Shown: positions 42,901 to 50,318 of the stretch, in pieces
How the letters are laid out: each line of letters opens with the position of its first letter
Position numbering within the stretch: the first letter of the stretch is position 1
Assembly: GCA_020846745.1 (NCBI GenBank)
Contig: JADLDI010000047.1
Location: 1 to 64,000 of the forward strand
Direction of reading: 5' to 3'
DNA length: 64,000 nucleotides
From: Bryobacterales bacterium
GTDB taxonomy: Bacteria > Acidobacteriota > Terriglobia > Bryobacterales > Bryobacteraceae
Translations under genes and position numbers: made by a program
Notes under the pieces: model-generated
Told to the model about the DNA's origin: nothing
The model's input: only the letters and a program-made list of their open reading frames with translations
Database searches by the model: none

Positions 42901-45583
42901 ATGCCGCATCCACCGTGTAGTTGCTGCCGCCGAGGTCGAAGCGGTTGGCGACACGTCCGGCTGAGACGTTTGTCAGAATGCCGGCAAATGAGTCTTCAGT
43001 CCACTCCGGCAGCCGTCCGTCCAAACGGTCCAGAATGTCTTTTGACCGGCCGTGAAACTCCGGCAAGGTTTCGAGGACGGGGATGAAGGATCGCGCGCCA
43101 TATCCGAGTCCGAGGTCGGCGGCGCCGCCGCCCGCCCCCAGGATTACAGACGTGCGGTCGCGCGCGAACGGGCGGTCTAGATACCCCGCATCGGCAAGCG
43201 CGGCCCGAACGGCTTCAAGCGTCAGCAGTTGCGATGGCTCGATGGAACGCAGGCTCGCGGGAGGCATTCCATATTGCATCGGATCGAATGGAATGTCGTC
43301 GAGGAATCCGCCCCATTTCGAATAGATCTTGTCTTTTGCCTTCGGGTCCGAATCGAAATACTGCGCCCAGTCCCAACGGTCGCTCGGGATTTCGCCGACT
43401 GCGTCTATCTTGTCGATGATGTTCTGCCAATAGGTTTGCAGACCGGGCGCCTTGGGCAGAAGACACGCCATGCCAACGATCGCCACGTCCGACGGCGACT
43501 CTTTGGGCGCCTCCGAGGCGTCCTGCCAGGAAGGGATGGTCAATTGCGCCAGCCGTTTCGAACTTTCCGCCGAGACATCATGATGCAGCGAAGCGATCGT
43601 ACAAACGCTATGCCGGAGGGCGGCAACTTGACCGATCATGTACATGCCCTGGGAGATCTGCTCAGTCTTGTCCACTTCGACAAGCTTGGTGGCGCCGGCG
43701 TTCCGCCCGAACTCCGAGTTTCGAGTTACTCCTTTCGAGGCCATCCGGAGACGGCCAAGATTCATATCTTCGAGCGCAAGCCGAATCTCCTCGGCCCCAC
43801 GGCCTTCTGCCAGGAGACGCTGCTTCTCTTGGCTGAACACCCTCGCATAAGCAGTGTCCACGCAGCGGGTGGAATGACCGGGCGCAGTCTCGAGCAGGAC
43901 CGTTTGGCAGCACTCTCGCGCCTGCTCCTGGAACGTCTCCAGAATGGCGCCGGAACTCACCGCTTCCTCGGTGAACAAGTAAGCGGTACCGATGAGAACG
44001 CCCACCCGAACGCCGCGCTCGGCCAGCGGGGCAGCGATGACGGAAACCATTGCGGCCGAGAGGGCATCGTGTATGCCGGCCGCGAAAACTACCTGGAAGT
44101 CCTGCGGATTCGCCGTAACCTCGGGCGCATTCAGCAGCACGTCAACCATCTGGTTCCAAAGCACGAAGCTTGTGCGTGGACCGACATGCCCACCGCATTC
44201 GCGGCCTTCAAAAACAAACTTGCGCGCCCCTTGCTGCACGAACATCCGCAGCAAGCCGGGCGATGGGACGTGCAGATAAGTTGGAATTCCTTTTTGCTCG
44301 AGACTACGCGCCTGGTCGGGCCGTCCCCCCGCGATCAGCGCAAACCGGGGGCGCAGTTCGAGGATGACATCCATCTGCTCCTGCCGCAGTTCCGCGGGAA
44401 CGAATCCCAAAATGCCCACTCCCCAGGGCAGAGAACCGAGTTGGTTTTGGGCTCCGGCAAGCAGAGTGCGAACTTCCGGCCCACGCATAAGCGCTAGCGC
44501 GAGAAAGGGAAGTGCACCAGCTTCAGCAACGCGGCGAGCAAATTCCGGCACGTCGCTGACGCGCGTCATGGGGCCTTGAAGAATTGGATATCGAGTGCCG
44601 GTCGACGCCGCCAGCGGCGATCCTTCGGCAAGCGGGCGCAACTTGCGTGCGGATTCGCAGTGCTCCTGAATAGCGCATCGAAACGCGTGGAGCACACCGC
44701 CCACCGTCCGGAAGCGTTCAGCCAACGGCGCGGCGAACGCGGCATCCTGGCCGAGCATCAGCAGGCTCTGCTCGGAGTGCCACCCTGCTTTCTGCGCAAC
44801 CGCCTCGCGCCATTGTGCCTGCTTCTCGCGCGCGGTGTATCCGCCGCTCCCCAGACGCACGTCGAGGGACTGCAAGTCCTTCACGACCGCGATGCCCGGC
44901 CGGTGATACACGCGGTAATTCTCGCCGGCGTTCTCGCCGAGGCAGATGGTTTCGCTGCCATCCATGGCGGCGATTCTGGCCTTAATGGATTCCGGCAGAG
45001 GCGATTCTCTGAGCAGCGCTAACTGAGCGTCGAGAATCAGACCAGCCGCGCCGGCCGCCGCGCAGGCTCCGGCCGTGTGCAACCCGATGCCGCCGTGCGC
45101 CCATATGGGCAGACTGACTTCTGAGTGCAGGCGTTGAAGGAGAATGAACGTGGTTTCGTCCGCCACTCGTCCGCCGGCCTCATGACCCTTTGCGACCAGT
45201 CCGTCGACACGAAAACCGGCTCCGATCTTGGCATGCTCCAGGCATCTAACTTCCAAGAGCGTGGTAATATGCCTGCCCCGAAGAAGGCGAATAGCATCCT
45301 CGAGTTCCTTGGGATAGGCGGAAGTAAGAAGAACGGTATCTACCTGGTTCGGCAGATCGGCGACCAGAGCCATGAGACGTTCCGGGGAGTCGCCGCTCAA
45401 CTTCACGCCGAAGAGTCCGTTTGTCTCAGCTGCAAATCGGCTAACCGCTCGTTGAACGGCGGCCCGATCGCGAACATGCTCGAAATCAAGAATCGCCGGA
45501 TGACCTGCGCGAAGCGTTGCAGCGGCAATGGTAGGCCGCAGCATGCCCGGACTAATAGTAGCTATCTGGAACGTATCTGACAT
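36929..45583 (-). CDS. PUFA-synthase-like megasynthase: NPD-NPD-KS-AT-ACP-ACP-KR-DH
   Basis: A 2884-residue lipid/polyketide synthase. Residues about 1-320: nitronate-monooxygenase-like TIM barrel (GHEAGGR, AHGGIG). About 331-650: second such domain, PfaD-enoyl-reductase-like (YPILQGPM, ECGGHVG). About 698-1140: KS with C895, EAHGTGTAAGD, SVKSMIGHTKCA. About 1270-1575: AT with S1374 in GHSYGEYTA, a malonyl-type motif. About 1830-2010: two ACPs with S1861 and S1968 in identical LGIDSIKRVEIL. About 2100-2560: KR with TGGARGITAR near 2305 and Y2492 in ADYAAAN. About 2600-2870: DH with H2619 (HLLDGRPVLP) and D2787/Q2791 (DSALQ). Every catalytic motif looks intact, so the protein could run a full reductive cycle. 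It is the first gene of the operon. The ATG has only a weak Shine-Dalgarno. Confidence 0.93.
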   Translation of the reverse strand: MSDTFQIATISPGMLRPTIAAATLRAGHPAILDFEHVRDRAAVQRAVSRFAAETNGLFGVKLSGDSPERLMALVADLPNQVDTVLLTSAYPKELEDAIRLLRGRHITTLLEVRCLEHAKIGAGFRVDGLVAKGHEAGGRVADETTFILLQRLHSEVSLPIWAHGGIGLHTAGACAAAGAAGLILDAQLALLRESPLPESIKARIAAMDGSETICLGENAGENYRVYHRPGIAVVKDLQSLDVRLGSGGYTAREKQAQWREAVAQKAGWHSEQSLLMLGQDAAFAAPLAERFRTVGGVLHAFRCAIQEHCESARKLRPLAEGSPLAASTGTRYPILQGPMTRVSDVPEFARRVAEAGALPFLALALMRGPEVRTLLAGAQNQLGSLPWGVGILGFVPAELRQEQMDVILELRPRFALIAGGRPDQARSLEQKGIPTYLHVPSPGLLRMFVQQGARKFVFEGRECGGHVGPRTSFVLWNQMVDVLLNAPEVTANPQDFQVVFAAGIHDALSAAMVSVIAAPLAERGVRVGVLIGTAYLFTEEAVSSGAILETFQEQARECCQTVLLETAPGHSTRCVDTAYARVFSQEKQRLLAEGRGAEEIRLALEDMNLGRLRMASKGVTRNSEFGRNAGATKLVEVDKTEQISQGMYMIGQVAALRHSVCTIASLHHDVSAESSKRLAQLTIPSWQDASEAPKESPSDVAIVGMACLLPKAPGLQTYWQNIIDKIDAVGEIPSDRWDWAQYFDSDPKAKDKIYSKWGGFLDDIPFDPMQYGMPPASLRSIEPSQLLTLEAVRAALADAGYLDRPFARDRTSVILGAGGGAADLGLGYGARSFIPVLETLPEFHGRSKDILDRLDGRLPEWTEDSFAGILTNVSAGRVANRFDLGGSNYTVDAACASSLAAVSLALKELEGRTSDMVIVGGVDTMQNPFTYLCFSKTHALSPRGRCRTFDETADGIAISEGIVMLVLKRLADAERAGDRIYAVIKGAGSSSDGKDKGLTAPRPAGQAVALKRAYAKAGFSPATVGLVEAHGTGTAAGDSAEVQALTKVFTEAGASRQSCAIGSVKSMIGHTKCAAGAAGLVKAALALHHRVLPPTLGVEKPNSRARFPETPFFVNSEPRPWLESPAGHPRRAGVSAFGFGGTNFHVVLEEYGGDPSSTCHSTSLRWPEEVLLWKADSRKNLIAALERWSAALTVNVKPELHDLAYTSWKQAQEARTGDDGAQLCVAIVASSVDDLKQKLDQTRSKLSDPETVRINDPRGIYFSQQPLAVDGKLAFLFPGQGSQYPRMLQDLMLYFPEMRGTVERATRVLEGKLAQPLTGYLFPPPSFSSDEEQSRQKALTQTNVAQPALGAVSLALSGLLRELGIEPAMAAGHSYGEYTALAAAGVFSEETLITLSEARGRFIVEGAGAEPGAMAAVDADASVVALALQQFEGVCVANANSPRQTVISGVRAALEQVVNHFTAQGITARTIPVACAFHSPVVAPAQRRLAEFLEQAEVAEPQFTVFSNTTASPYPTEPQSIRERLVEHLVRPVEFVREIEAMYDAGARVFVEVGPRGILTSLADQILGDRSHVCVASNQNARPALVSLLHLIAQLASQGLNVKLDRLYQGRSCRRMDLDLLERECAPKVLPASVWTVNGSRARPVKEVANPRATRAATAAPVMAQAPAAAIAAPKATAAAAAANVPLMPVATRPVETPLAPRPEPIDERTPMSYTTSASQPVRAHDGVPQVMEHFQQMMGRFLETQKTIMLAYLAGEPAGAAPDLALPAGDIRPVPPDPVPVPLPQVTPEAAGTRVVSAPAVAASSVPAPQIAEQPVARPAPRGREDLTRQLLAIVSDRTGYPPEMLGLELDLEADLGIDSIKRVEILGAFQQTFATGAAADEGLMEKLSGVRTLNGILDVVALTAADAPVAKTDPPIAKETSTTPPERPAQEELTRQLLSIVSERTGYPPEMLDLDLDLEADLGIDSIKRVEILGTVQQALLDGGSALPEGLMEKLSGIRTLRGIVQQLCSQEVPAAANQTAPAASQPAPPAAVPSAEADKDDGIRRYTLTAVETPACASGVPIAKDRVVLITDGSHPVSREIARELITQGCNVAIVEHGESLKAVTDNRYSADLGSLESVAQAVALINQRQGSIGAVIHLLPLQGTPRLLENDLQDWKEQLRLGAKSLFYVAKATGKQLREAGPQRGASLIAATAMGGAFLTGLPQGAAGGFPDHGAVAGLIKTLAIEWPEVRVKVADFHLDDKADTIASNLLAEMTSEAKDVEVGYAGGRRFRLKLEGSPVQTAVPSDFSLDSSSVVLITGGARGITARAALRLAELYQPTLVLAGRSPLPPEQEPADTAGITHPRELKTVLMNAMRARGETVTPALVERAYTRLTAEREIRANLAAMRNLGAQVHYFPVDVCDERAFSALIEGIYISFGHIDGVIHGAGVIEDKLVLDKAPQSFDRVFHTKIDGAVVLSRKLRPDALKFLVFFSSVSGRFGNRGQADYAAANEVLNKLAVCLDSAWPARVVAINWGPWDTEGMVSDEVRKQFAERGVSLISPTVGLRRFEDELKYGRRGEAEVVIGGAAGLSEPEPAASTGSLPLLARGVSTHVNGSLRLVREIDPAHDLFLRDHLLDGRPVLPLAVATELIAETVAQHWPDRQVTALRDLRALHGIVVDSGSKAVHVTAKALNPEATSVAVEISSAGSPSRLHYSAVVDLARRLPAPEPLPPANFYDRRPFAMPIPELYRNWLFHGPLFQGIRDVSAVGPSGIVATLAASSPQGWFAEPPPGPWLIDPLMFDSALQLLVLWAREHWDMTPLPSGFRTLRRFDAPAASRIACELTILPNTGGHTIHSNMVFTDAATGQVLCLIDDMQGTCSKALNRLAGSEVLVSAANQA

Positions 45584-46193
45584 GTTGTTCTGCCCAGATC
45601 TACTTGGCGAAGCCGCCGGGGTGTGGGACCATCCCGTGACGAGCAGATGACATCGCTGTCAAGAGTTGCTCGCACATAAATGAAACTGAAAACGAAACGG
45701 TGACTAGAAGCATGCCTATCCATCGCCCTCCGGTAGCGATCAATCGGTACTCGCTCAACAACAGCATGCCGGTGGCTGCGGTCCCAGAAATATGGGCGTA
45801 GGCCATGTGGATGCCTCTAGGGGCTCAGACGAAGAACTTCGCGTAGGGCATCAAGGTACATAGCTTGACATCATGGAGCTACGCACAAAAATGAAAGACT
45901 ATGCAGACCGCATCACACCGACTCCTCGACTGGGAATTCAGAGTAACAGAACTCCCTTATTTGTGCAATGAAGATCTGTCACGAAGATCCGTTGGGTTCC
46001 TAACAAAGAGGCAACCCAGCCGGAGAGCGGCAAAACGGAGTCGGCTAATGCCAAAAGCGCCGGAGATTTCGGTGATTTTCTGCACCGTGCCGATTCGGGT
46101 GAGCCTCAGTTTAACGAGGAATCGCCTTGGAGGATCCGGTGAGATTGCACGCCACGACGGAGGCGCCCGTGGAGGCACGATCACGACACAACT
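45584..46193. other. 610-bp stretch upstream of the megasynthase operon, no convincing gene
   Basis: The region between the first megasynthase start and the tail of the beta-helix gene. Short open frames occur on both strands, but none has a good ribosome binding site or a recognisable domain. A TTGACA-like hexamer reads toward the operon at 45662-45657 and another reads rightward at 45865-45870, both without a matching -10, so no promoter is called. The part at about 45900-46190 is open on both strands and is the only place where I suspect remains of a mobile or repeated element; this is unproven. Confidence 0.45.
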
Positions 46194-48287
46194 CTACCTG
46201 AGGGCAGAAAACGTGTCCGCCTCTAGTGCGCCAACGTCGAATGCTCCGGCCTGGGGAACGGCCGTTCCAGCAAAATCGTAAAGCCCGGGATTAATGCCAA
46301 AGCTGGCAAGCGAGAGCCCTCGGTTGATCAGTGGTGAGCCGGGAAGCGGCGCGTAAGCCTTGAACGCAGCGAGAAGGCGCGGATCGTTTATAGTAATTCC
46401 AGTACCCGGCGCAGTAAGGAGCGGGTCCACCTCAAGACCCGACGGCATTCCGTTCACCAACTCCTGACCTGAAGCTTTGCGAAAGCCGGCCAGGGTAGAC
46501 GAACTGGTAGACCCCCAACCGAGCCTCAGCGGTGACCCGCTTCCCCAATAGGAATTGCCCTGGAAAACCAGGTTGGTCTGTCCGGCCACGACCGCCACCT
46601 GACCCATTCCACCCGTCGTCACAAACACATTGTTGCGAACTGTAAAGTTGGTCGTCGGTGAGACGATCATCAAAGCTTGATACATACCGTTCCCATTTGG
46701 CGTCCCGAACACGGTGTTGTTGTATATGTGGCAATCACGCATAGCGCCGGAAGCGTTCCAAACTGCGATTCCGCTCCAAGCGATGCTCTTTCGACCGTCG
46801 TTTTGGCTGATGTTATAGCGTAGAGTGTTATTCGCAAAAACATTCCGGACCTCAGCATATTGCGCCATATTGAGGCCCGCGCCGTCGTTGTCGTGCGTGT
46901 AGTTGTATTGCACGACGCTGTTGGTGACGCCTCCGTCGAGATCAATTCCTCCGCCATCTCCGCCTGAGGTGCGGGTGTGATGCACTTCGTTGAATTGGAC
47001 GAGCACGTCGGTAGACTCCCAGATGAAGATACCCATCGGACCAGCCCACGTCGTGCTCTTCTCGCCGTTATCGTGCGCGACATTCCGCTCGACAACAGCT
47101 CCCTCGGTGCTGGCTAGAAGTAATCCGAAGCCTGTGTCCCGCCAATGATAGGCTAAGCCAGTGTTTCTGTACATCTGACAGTCGGCTATGTAGACGTTTC
47201 GGTGAGCGTAACTAATCAGGTTGACGTCGAGATAGCCGCCGACCTGAATGCCTGCAATGAGGTTATCGTGTGCTGAAATGTTGGTCAGCTTAACGTCCTC
47301 ATAGCCACTTGTACCGGCCCAACTGTAGATGCTGACACCTGCGGAACCGAAGCCGCTGGTCTCCACACTGTCAATACGGATATAAGGCAGCTTGACGTTG
47401 CCCGGAAGGTTCTGAAAGAACTGTACCCCATCGACGCCGTTGCCTGGATCGCCGACAAAACTCAGATTGCGGACTTCGATGCCGGCGGTGTTGTAGGCGA
47501 GTAAGCCAACCAGCAATCCGGCCCGGATGGTCGCCCGCCCCGCGCCATACGACGTAACAACAATCGGCTTCGCCGCAGAGCCCGTGTCGTCACCACCGAA
47601 ATAAATGGAACCCTGGAAGCTTTTTCCGCCTTCGAAGAGAATGCGATCGCCGCCCTGAAATTTCGAGAAAGTCACTTTGCCTATCGACCGCCAGGCGGAC
47701 TCGGGCGATCTGCCGTCGTTGTCATCATTACCAGACGGGCTAACGTAGAAATCCCGAAAACCCGTGTCGGGTTGCCAGAACAGCCTAATGCTCGCCGGTC
47801 CCCAGGTCTCGTAGTGTTCCACCTTGATGCGATGCGTACCGGCCATGAGCGCTAGAACGACGTCGTAGGTGTCCCATGGTTGTGCGCCTGTCCATTTGTC
47901 GATGACTACGCGCCCGTCCACATAGAGCCTGGCGCCATCGTCGGCTCTCATGACAAAACGATAGTTACCGGCGTTGAAGTTGAAGTCGCCTTCCCAGCGC
48001 ACCGAGAACTGATCGGCCGGACCTCCCGAATAGGGGGCTCCCCAACTCCAGTTGAAGCTAATCTGCGGGTCCTGGCGCTGAAGTACGAGCTTGTTGAACG
48101 CTGTTCCACTATAGATGCAAGCAGTGAAAGCGCCATTGCCTGGCAGGCACGCGGGTGCGGTTTGCGCCGCACCTGGTTGCGCGTAGAACGACACGCAGAC
48201 CAGCGCTAAGAATAAGATCACGTTGCCGGACGGGGCGGCTATAACGGTATCGTTTACTTTCGCAAATATGTATCTATTGAAATCCAT
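46194..48287 (-). CDS. Secreted PA14 domain plus right-handed beta-helix protein
   Basis: A 697-residue exported protein. The N-terminal hydrophobic segment at about 20-41 (VILFLALVCVSFYAQPGAAQ) fits a signal peptide with a long n-region. Residues about 60-165 show the PA14 pattern (YRFVMRADDGARLYVDGRVVIDKW, then HRIKVEHYE). From about 175 on there is a parallel beta-helix of the pectate-lyase-like type: DFYVSPSGNDDNDG at the beginning, then many Asn-rich coils (VERNVAHDNG, VVQYNYTHDN, CHIYNNTVFG, VRNNVFVTT). PA14 usually binds carbohydrate; beta-helices often bind or cleave polysaccharide. No catalytic residues can be assigned. It lies downstream of nothing on its strand and is divergent from the lectin-propeller gene. 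Confidence 0.8.
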   Translation of the reverse strand: MDFNRYIFAKVNDTVIAAPSGNVILFLALVCVSFYAQPGAAQTAPACLPGNGAFTACIYSGTAFNKLVLQRQDPQISFNWSWGAPYSGGPADQFSVRWEGDFNFNAGNYRFVMRADDGARLYVDGRVVIDKWTGAQPWDTYDVVLALMAGTHRIKVEHYETWGPASIRLFWQPDTGFRDFYVSPSGNDDNDGRSPESAWRSIGKVTFSKFQGGDRILFEGGKSFQGSIYFGGDDTGSAAKPIVVTSYGAGRATIRAGLLVGLLAYNTAGIEVRNLSFVGDPGNGVDGVQFFQNLPGNVKLPYIRIDSVETSGFGSAGVSIYSWAGTSGYEDVKLTNISAHDNLIAGIQVGGYLDVNLISYAHRNVYIADCQMYRNTGLAYHWRDTGFGLLLASTEGAVVERNVAHDNGEKSTTWAGPMGIFIWESTDVLVQFNEVHHTRTSGGDGGGIDLDGGVTNSVVQYNYTHDNDGAGLNMAQYAEVRNVFANNTLRYNISQNDGRKSIAWSGIAVWNASGAMRDCHIYNNTVFGTPNGNGMYQALMIVSPTTNFTVRNNVFVTTGGMGQVAVVAGQTNLVFQGNSYWGSGSPLRLGWGSTSSSTLAGFRKASGQELVNGMPSGLEVDPLLTAPGTGITINDPRLLAAFKAYAPLPGSPLINRGLSLASFGINPGLYDFAGTAVPQAGAFDVGALEADTFSALR

Positions 48288-48487
48288 AATATCGATCGAC
48301 TTTATAAGTGTTCAGGTTTGGCCGGGTTGCTTGTGCAATGGAAGGTAACGTCCAGGTCCGCGGCTCACTTGAAGCAGCCGCACGGCCTTATCACTCGCGG
48401 CAATGAGGAGGTAGTTATTCCACCCAATAACGTAATTAATGCACGTATTTCGTACAGAAGAATAGGATACCTATCCGATAGAATATC
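48288..48487. promoter_or_regulatory. Divergent intergenic region with a short inverted repeat
   Basis: 200 bp between two divergent genes for secreted carbohydrate-binding-type proteins, locally AT-richer than the surroundings. A perfect 5-bp inverted repeat with 2-bp spacer (GGATA-CC-TATCC, 48465-48476) lies 11 bp before the GTG start of the lectin-propeller gene and could be an operator or a start-proximal hairpin. No clean -35/-10 pair was found. Weak evidence. Confidence 0.3.
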
Positions 48488-50044
48488 GTGCACCAGTTTC
48501 AGATTCAATCGGCACTTCGGGGCAGGGGGCTTTTTATCCTGCCGCTGGTGATAGCAGCCTGCCCGATCGGCGCGTACGGCGCTTCGATTGTCAGTGTTCC
48601 AGGCGGCAACACATGCCTGGAGGCGCCCGCTGGAGCCGGCGCTCGGAGCCAATTGCAACTGGCCGCCTGCAACGGTAACGATTCACAACAATTTGAATTC
48701 CAGGCTGACGGACTGATCCGCTTTAAGTCGTTCTGCGTGGACGCGTGGGGACTCGGATTCGATGGCGACCCGATAGCCCTCTGGTTCTGCCATGGACTCT
48801 CGAATCAGCGGTGGACACGCACATCTGCCGGCGAGATTCGCTCCGGAAACGGGCGATGCATCAACACGCCGGCAGGTTCTTCCGGATCGAAGGCGACCCA
48901 CTGGGGTTGCACGGGCGCTGCCGGCCAGAAGTGGACACTTCTTTACCGGTCGCCGCAGCCGGCGCAGGGTGTTTCGGGAACTGACGCGTGCGCGGTCAGG
49001 CAGGTCGCCCCTTCGCCCGAGTCGGGTCTAACTGTCTGGTCGCCAGACGGAACTCAGTATCTGGTAAACAGAGTCGATGCCGCTGGTATTCCACAGATCT
49101 ACGTTGGCCAAAAGGGCGGCAGCCCGCCCATTTGCATCACTTGCAGAGAGCGCCCGAACGGGCCGAAGCCCGGCAAGTTTAAGATGCAGCCGCGATGGCA
49201 CCCCTCAGGACGCTGGATCGTGCTGGCGGCGGAACAGGAAAGCTATGCGGCGCCTTTCTATGTCTCGCCGCAAATTGTTGAGGGATGGTTGCAGTCCGGC
49301 ATTTGGGTCGACATGTACGCCACGACGCCGGATGGCTCGCAATGGTTCAAGCTGCAGGACTTCGGGCCTCAGAACAAGGCGGACGGCTACACGGGCGTTG
49401 CTTTCACCCCCGACGGAACGAACGCCGTGTGGGCACAGATCGTGGACGGCAATGTATTCGCGTACGGCTTTGGCAGGTGGGAACTGATGATCGCCCAGTT
49501 CCGCGAAGTCAACGGCGTACCCTCCCTTGTTAACCTTCGTAACATCACTCCGCCCGACACCTACTGGATTGAGCCTGGCAACTTCTCGCCAAACGGGAGG
49601 GACTTGCTCCTGACGGCAGATCAGGGCTTCCCTAACCACGCGAAGGTCGAAGGGCAGGATCAGTATGTGCTCGACATTCACACCGGTGTGATGACAAATC
49701 TGACCAAATCACCGGCGATATGGGACGAGCACGGCGTCTACTCGCCGGACGGAGAGAAGATTCTCTTCATGAGTTCGTACCCCTACCGTTCGGAACCGAA
49801 CTCCTCTACGATGCTGGGCCTCAAGACAGAGTTCATGACGATGGATAAGGATGGATCGAATCTGAGGCAGGTGACGCATTTCAACGTTCCTGGCTACCAG
49901 GAGTCGTCCTACAGCGGCAGTGTCGCCGCGAACGGAGAGTGGAGCCCGGACGGCAAGTCAATCAGTGTGTTGAACCTGTTCTTTCCGAAATACAAAAGCT
50001 GGCAGGTAGAGTTCGAAGGAAACTGCGGAGCCCGGCCGCGGTAG
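48488..50044 (+). CDS. Secreted ricin-B lectin plus PD40-like propeller protein
   Basis: A 518-residue exported protein. It starts with GTG at 48488; an in-frame TAG lies three codons upstream, so this is the only usable start before the signal peptide (FILPLVIAACPIGAYGA). Residues about 35-160 form a ricin-B beta-trefoil with the three Q-x-W/F motifs QQFEF, QRWTR and QKWTL. Residues about 180-518 are the PD40-type propeller shared with 7741-8952 and 11605-13452, including CITC, AQIVDGNVFAYGFGRWE, ITPPDTYWIEPGNFSPNG and a terminal Cys. The lectin module suggests carbohydrate binding outside the cell. Shine-Dalgarno weak. Confidence 0.82.
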   Translation: MHQFQIQSALRGRGLFILPLVIAACPIGAYGASIVSVPGGNTCLEAPAGAGARSQLQLAACNGNDSQQFEFQADGLIRFKSFCVDAWGLGFDGDPIALWFCHGLSNQRWTRTSAGEIRSGNGRCINTPAGSSGSKATHWGCTGAAGQKWTLLYRSPQPAQGVSGTDACAVRQVAPSPESGLTVWSPDGTQYLVNRVDAAGIPQIYVGQKGGSPPICITCRERPNGPKPGKFKMQPRWHPSGRWIVLAAEQESYAAPFYVSPQIVEGWLQSGIWVDMYATTPDGSQWFKLQDFGPQNKADGYTGVAFTPDGTNAVWAQIVDGNVFAYGFGRWELMIAQFREVNGVPSLVNLRNITPPDTYWIEPGNFSPNGRDLLLTADQGFPNHAKVEGQDQYVLDIHTGVMTNLTKSPAIWDEHGVYSPDGEKILFMSSYPYRSEPNSSTMLGLKTEFMTMDKDGSNLRQVTHFNVPGYQESSYSGSVAANGEWSPDGKSISVLNLFFPKYKSWQVEFEGNCGARPR

Positions 50045-50318
50045 CAGTCGCGCCGAGCTAAGGGAGATTGGCTCAGCTAACGGCCGGTCGTCGTTTGGCG
50101 AGTGGCTCAAAACCCCGAAGCGAAAGGCAGTTCGTACCCCTCTCAGGGCATCGCGGGATATGTTGCTCCCGGTCATGCTGTGCGCTTAGGTGTTCCGCTA
50201 AGTACCAGGCTTCCTATCTATTCGCGCTGGTAAGTCCCATATCCAAAAGTAGTTGATGACATGTGTCAGTCCGTCTACACTTGTAGCGCGTGATTTTATC
50301 GATCGGAGAGAACAACTG

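Noticed and set aside
45657-45662. TTGACA-like hexamer reading toward the megasynthase
   Set aside because: No acceptable -10 element at 16-18 bp, so it was not called as a promoter.
45600-45806. A 68-codon minus-strand hydrophobic frame before the megasynthase
   Set aside because: No Shine-Dalgarno and no resemblance to a known leader or membrane peptide; probably part of the untranslated leader.
45901-46281. A 126-codon plus-strand frame upstream of the operon
   Set aside because: No ribosome binding site, no recognisable domain, and its end overlaps the beta-helix gene on the other strand.
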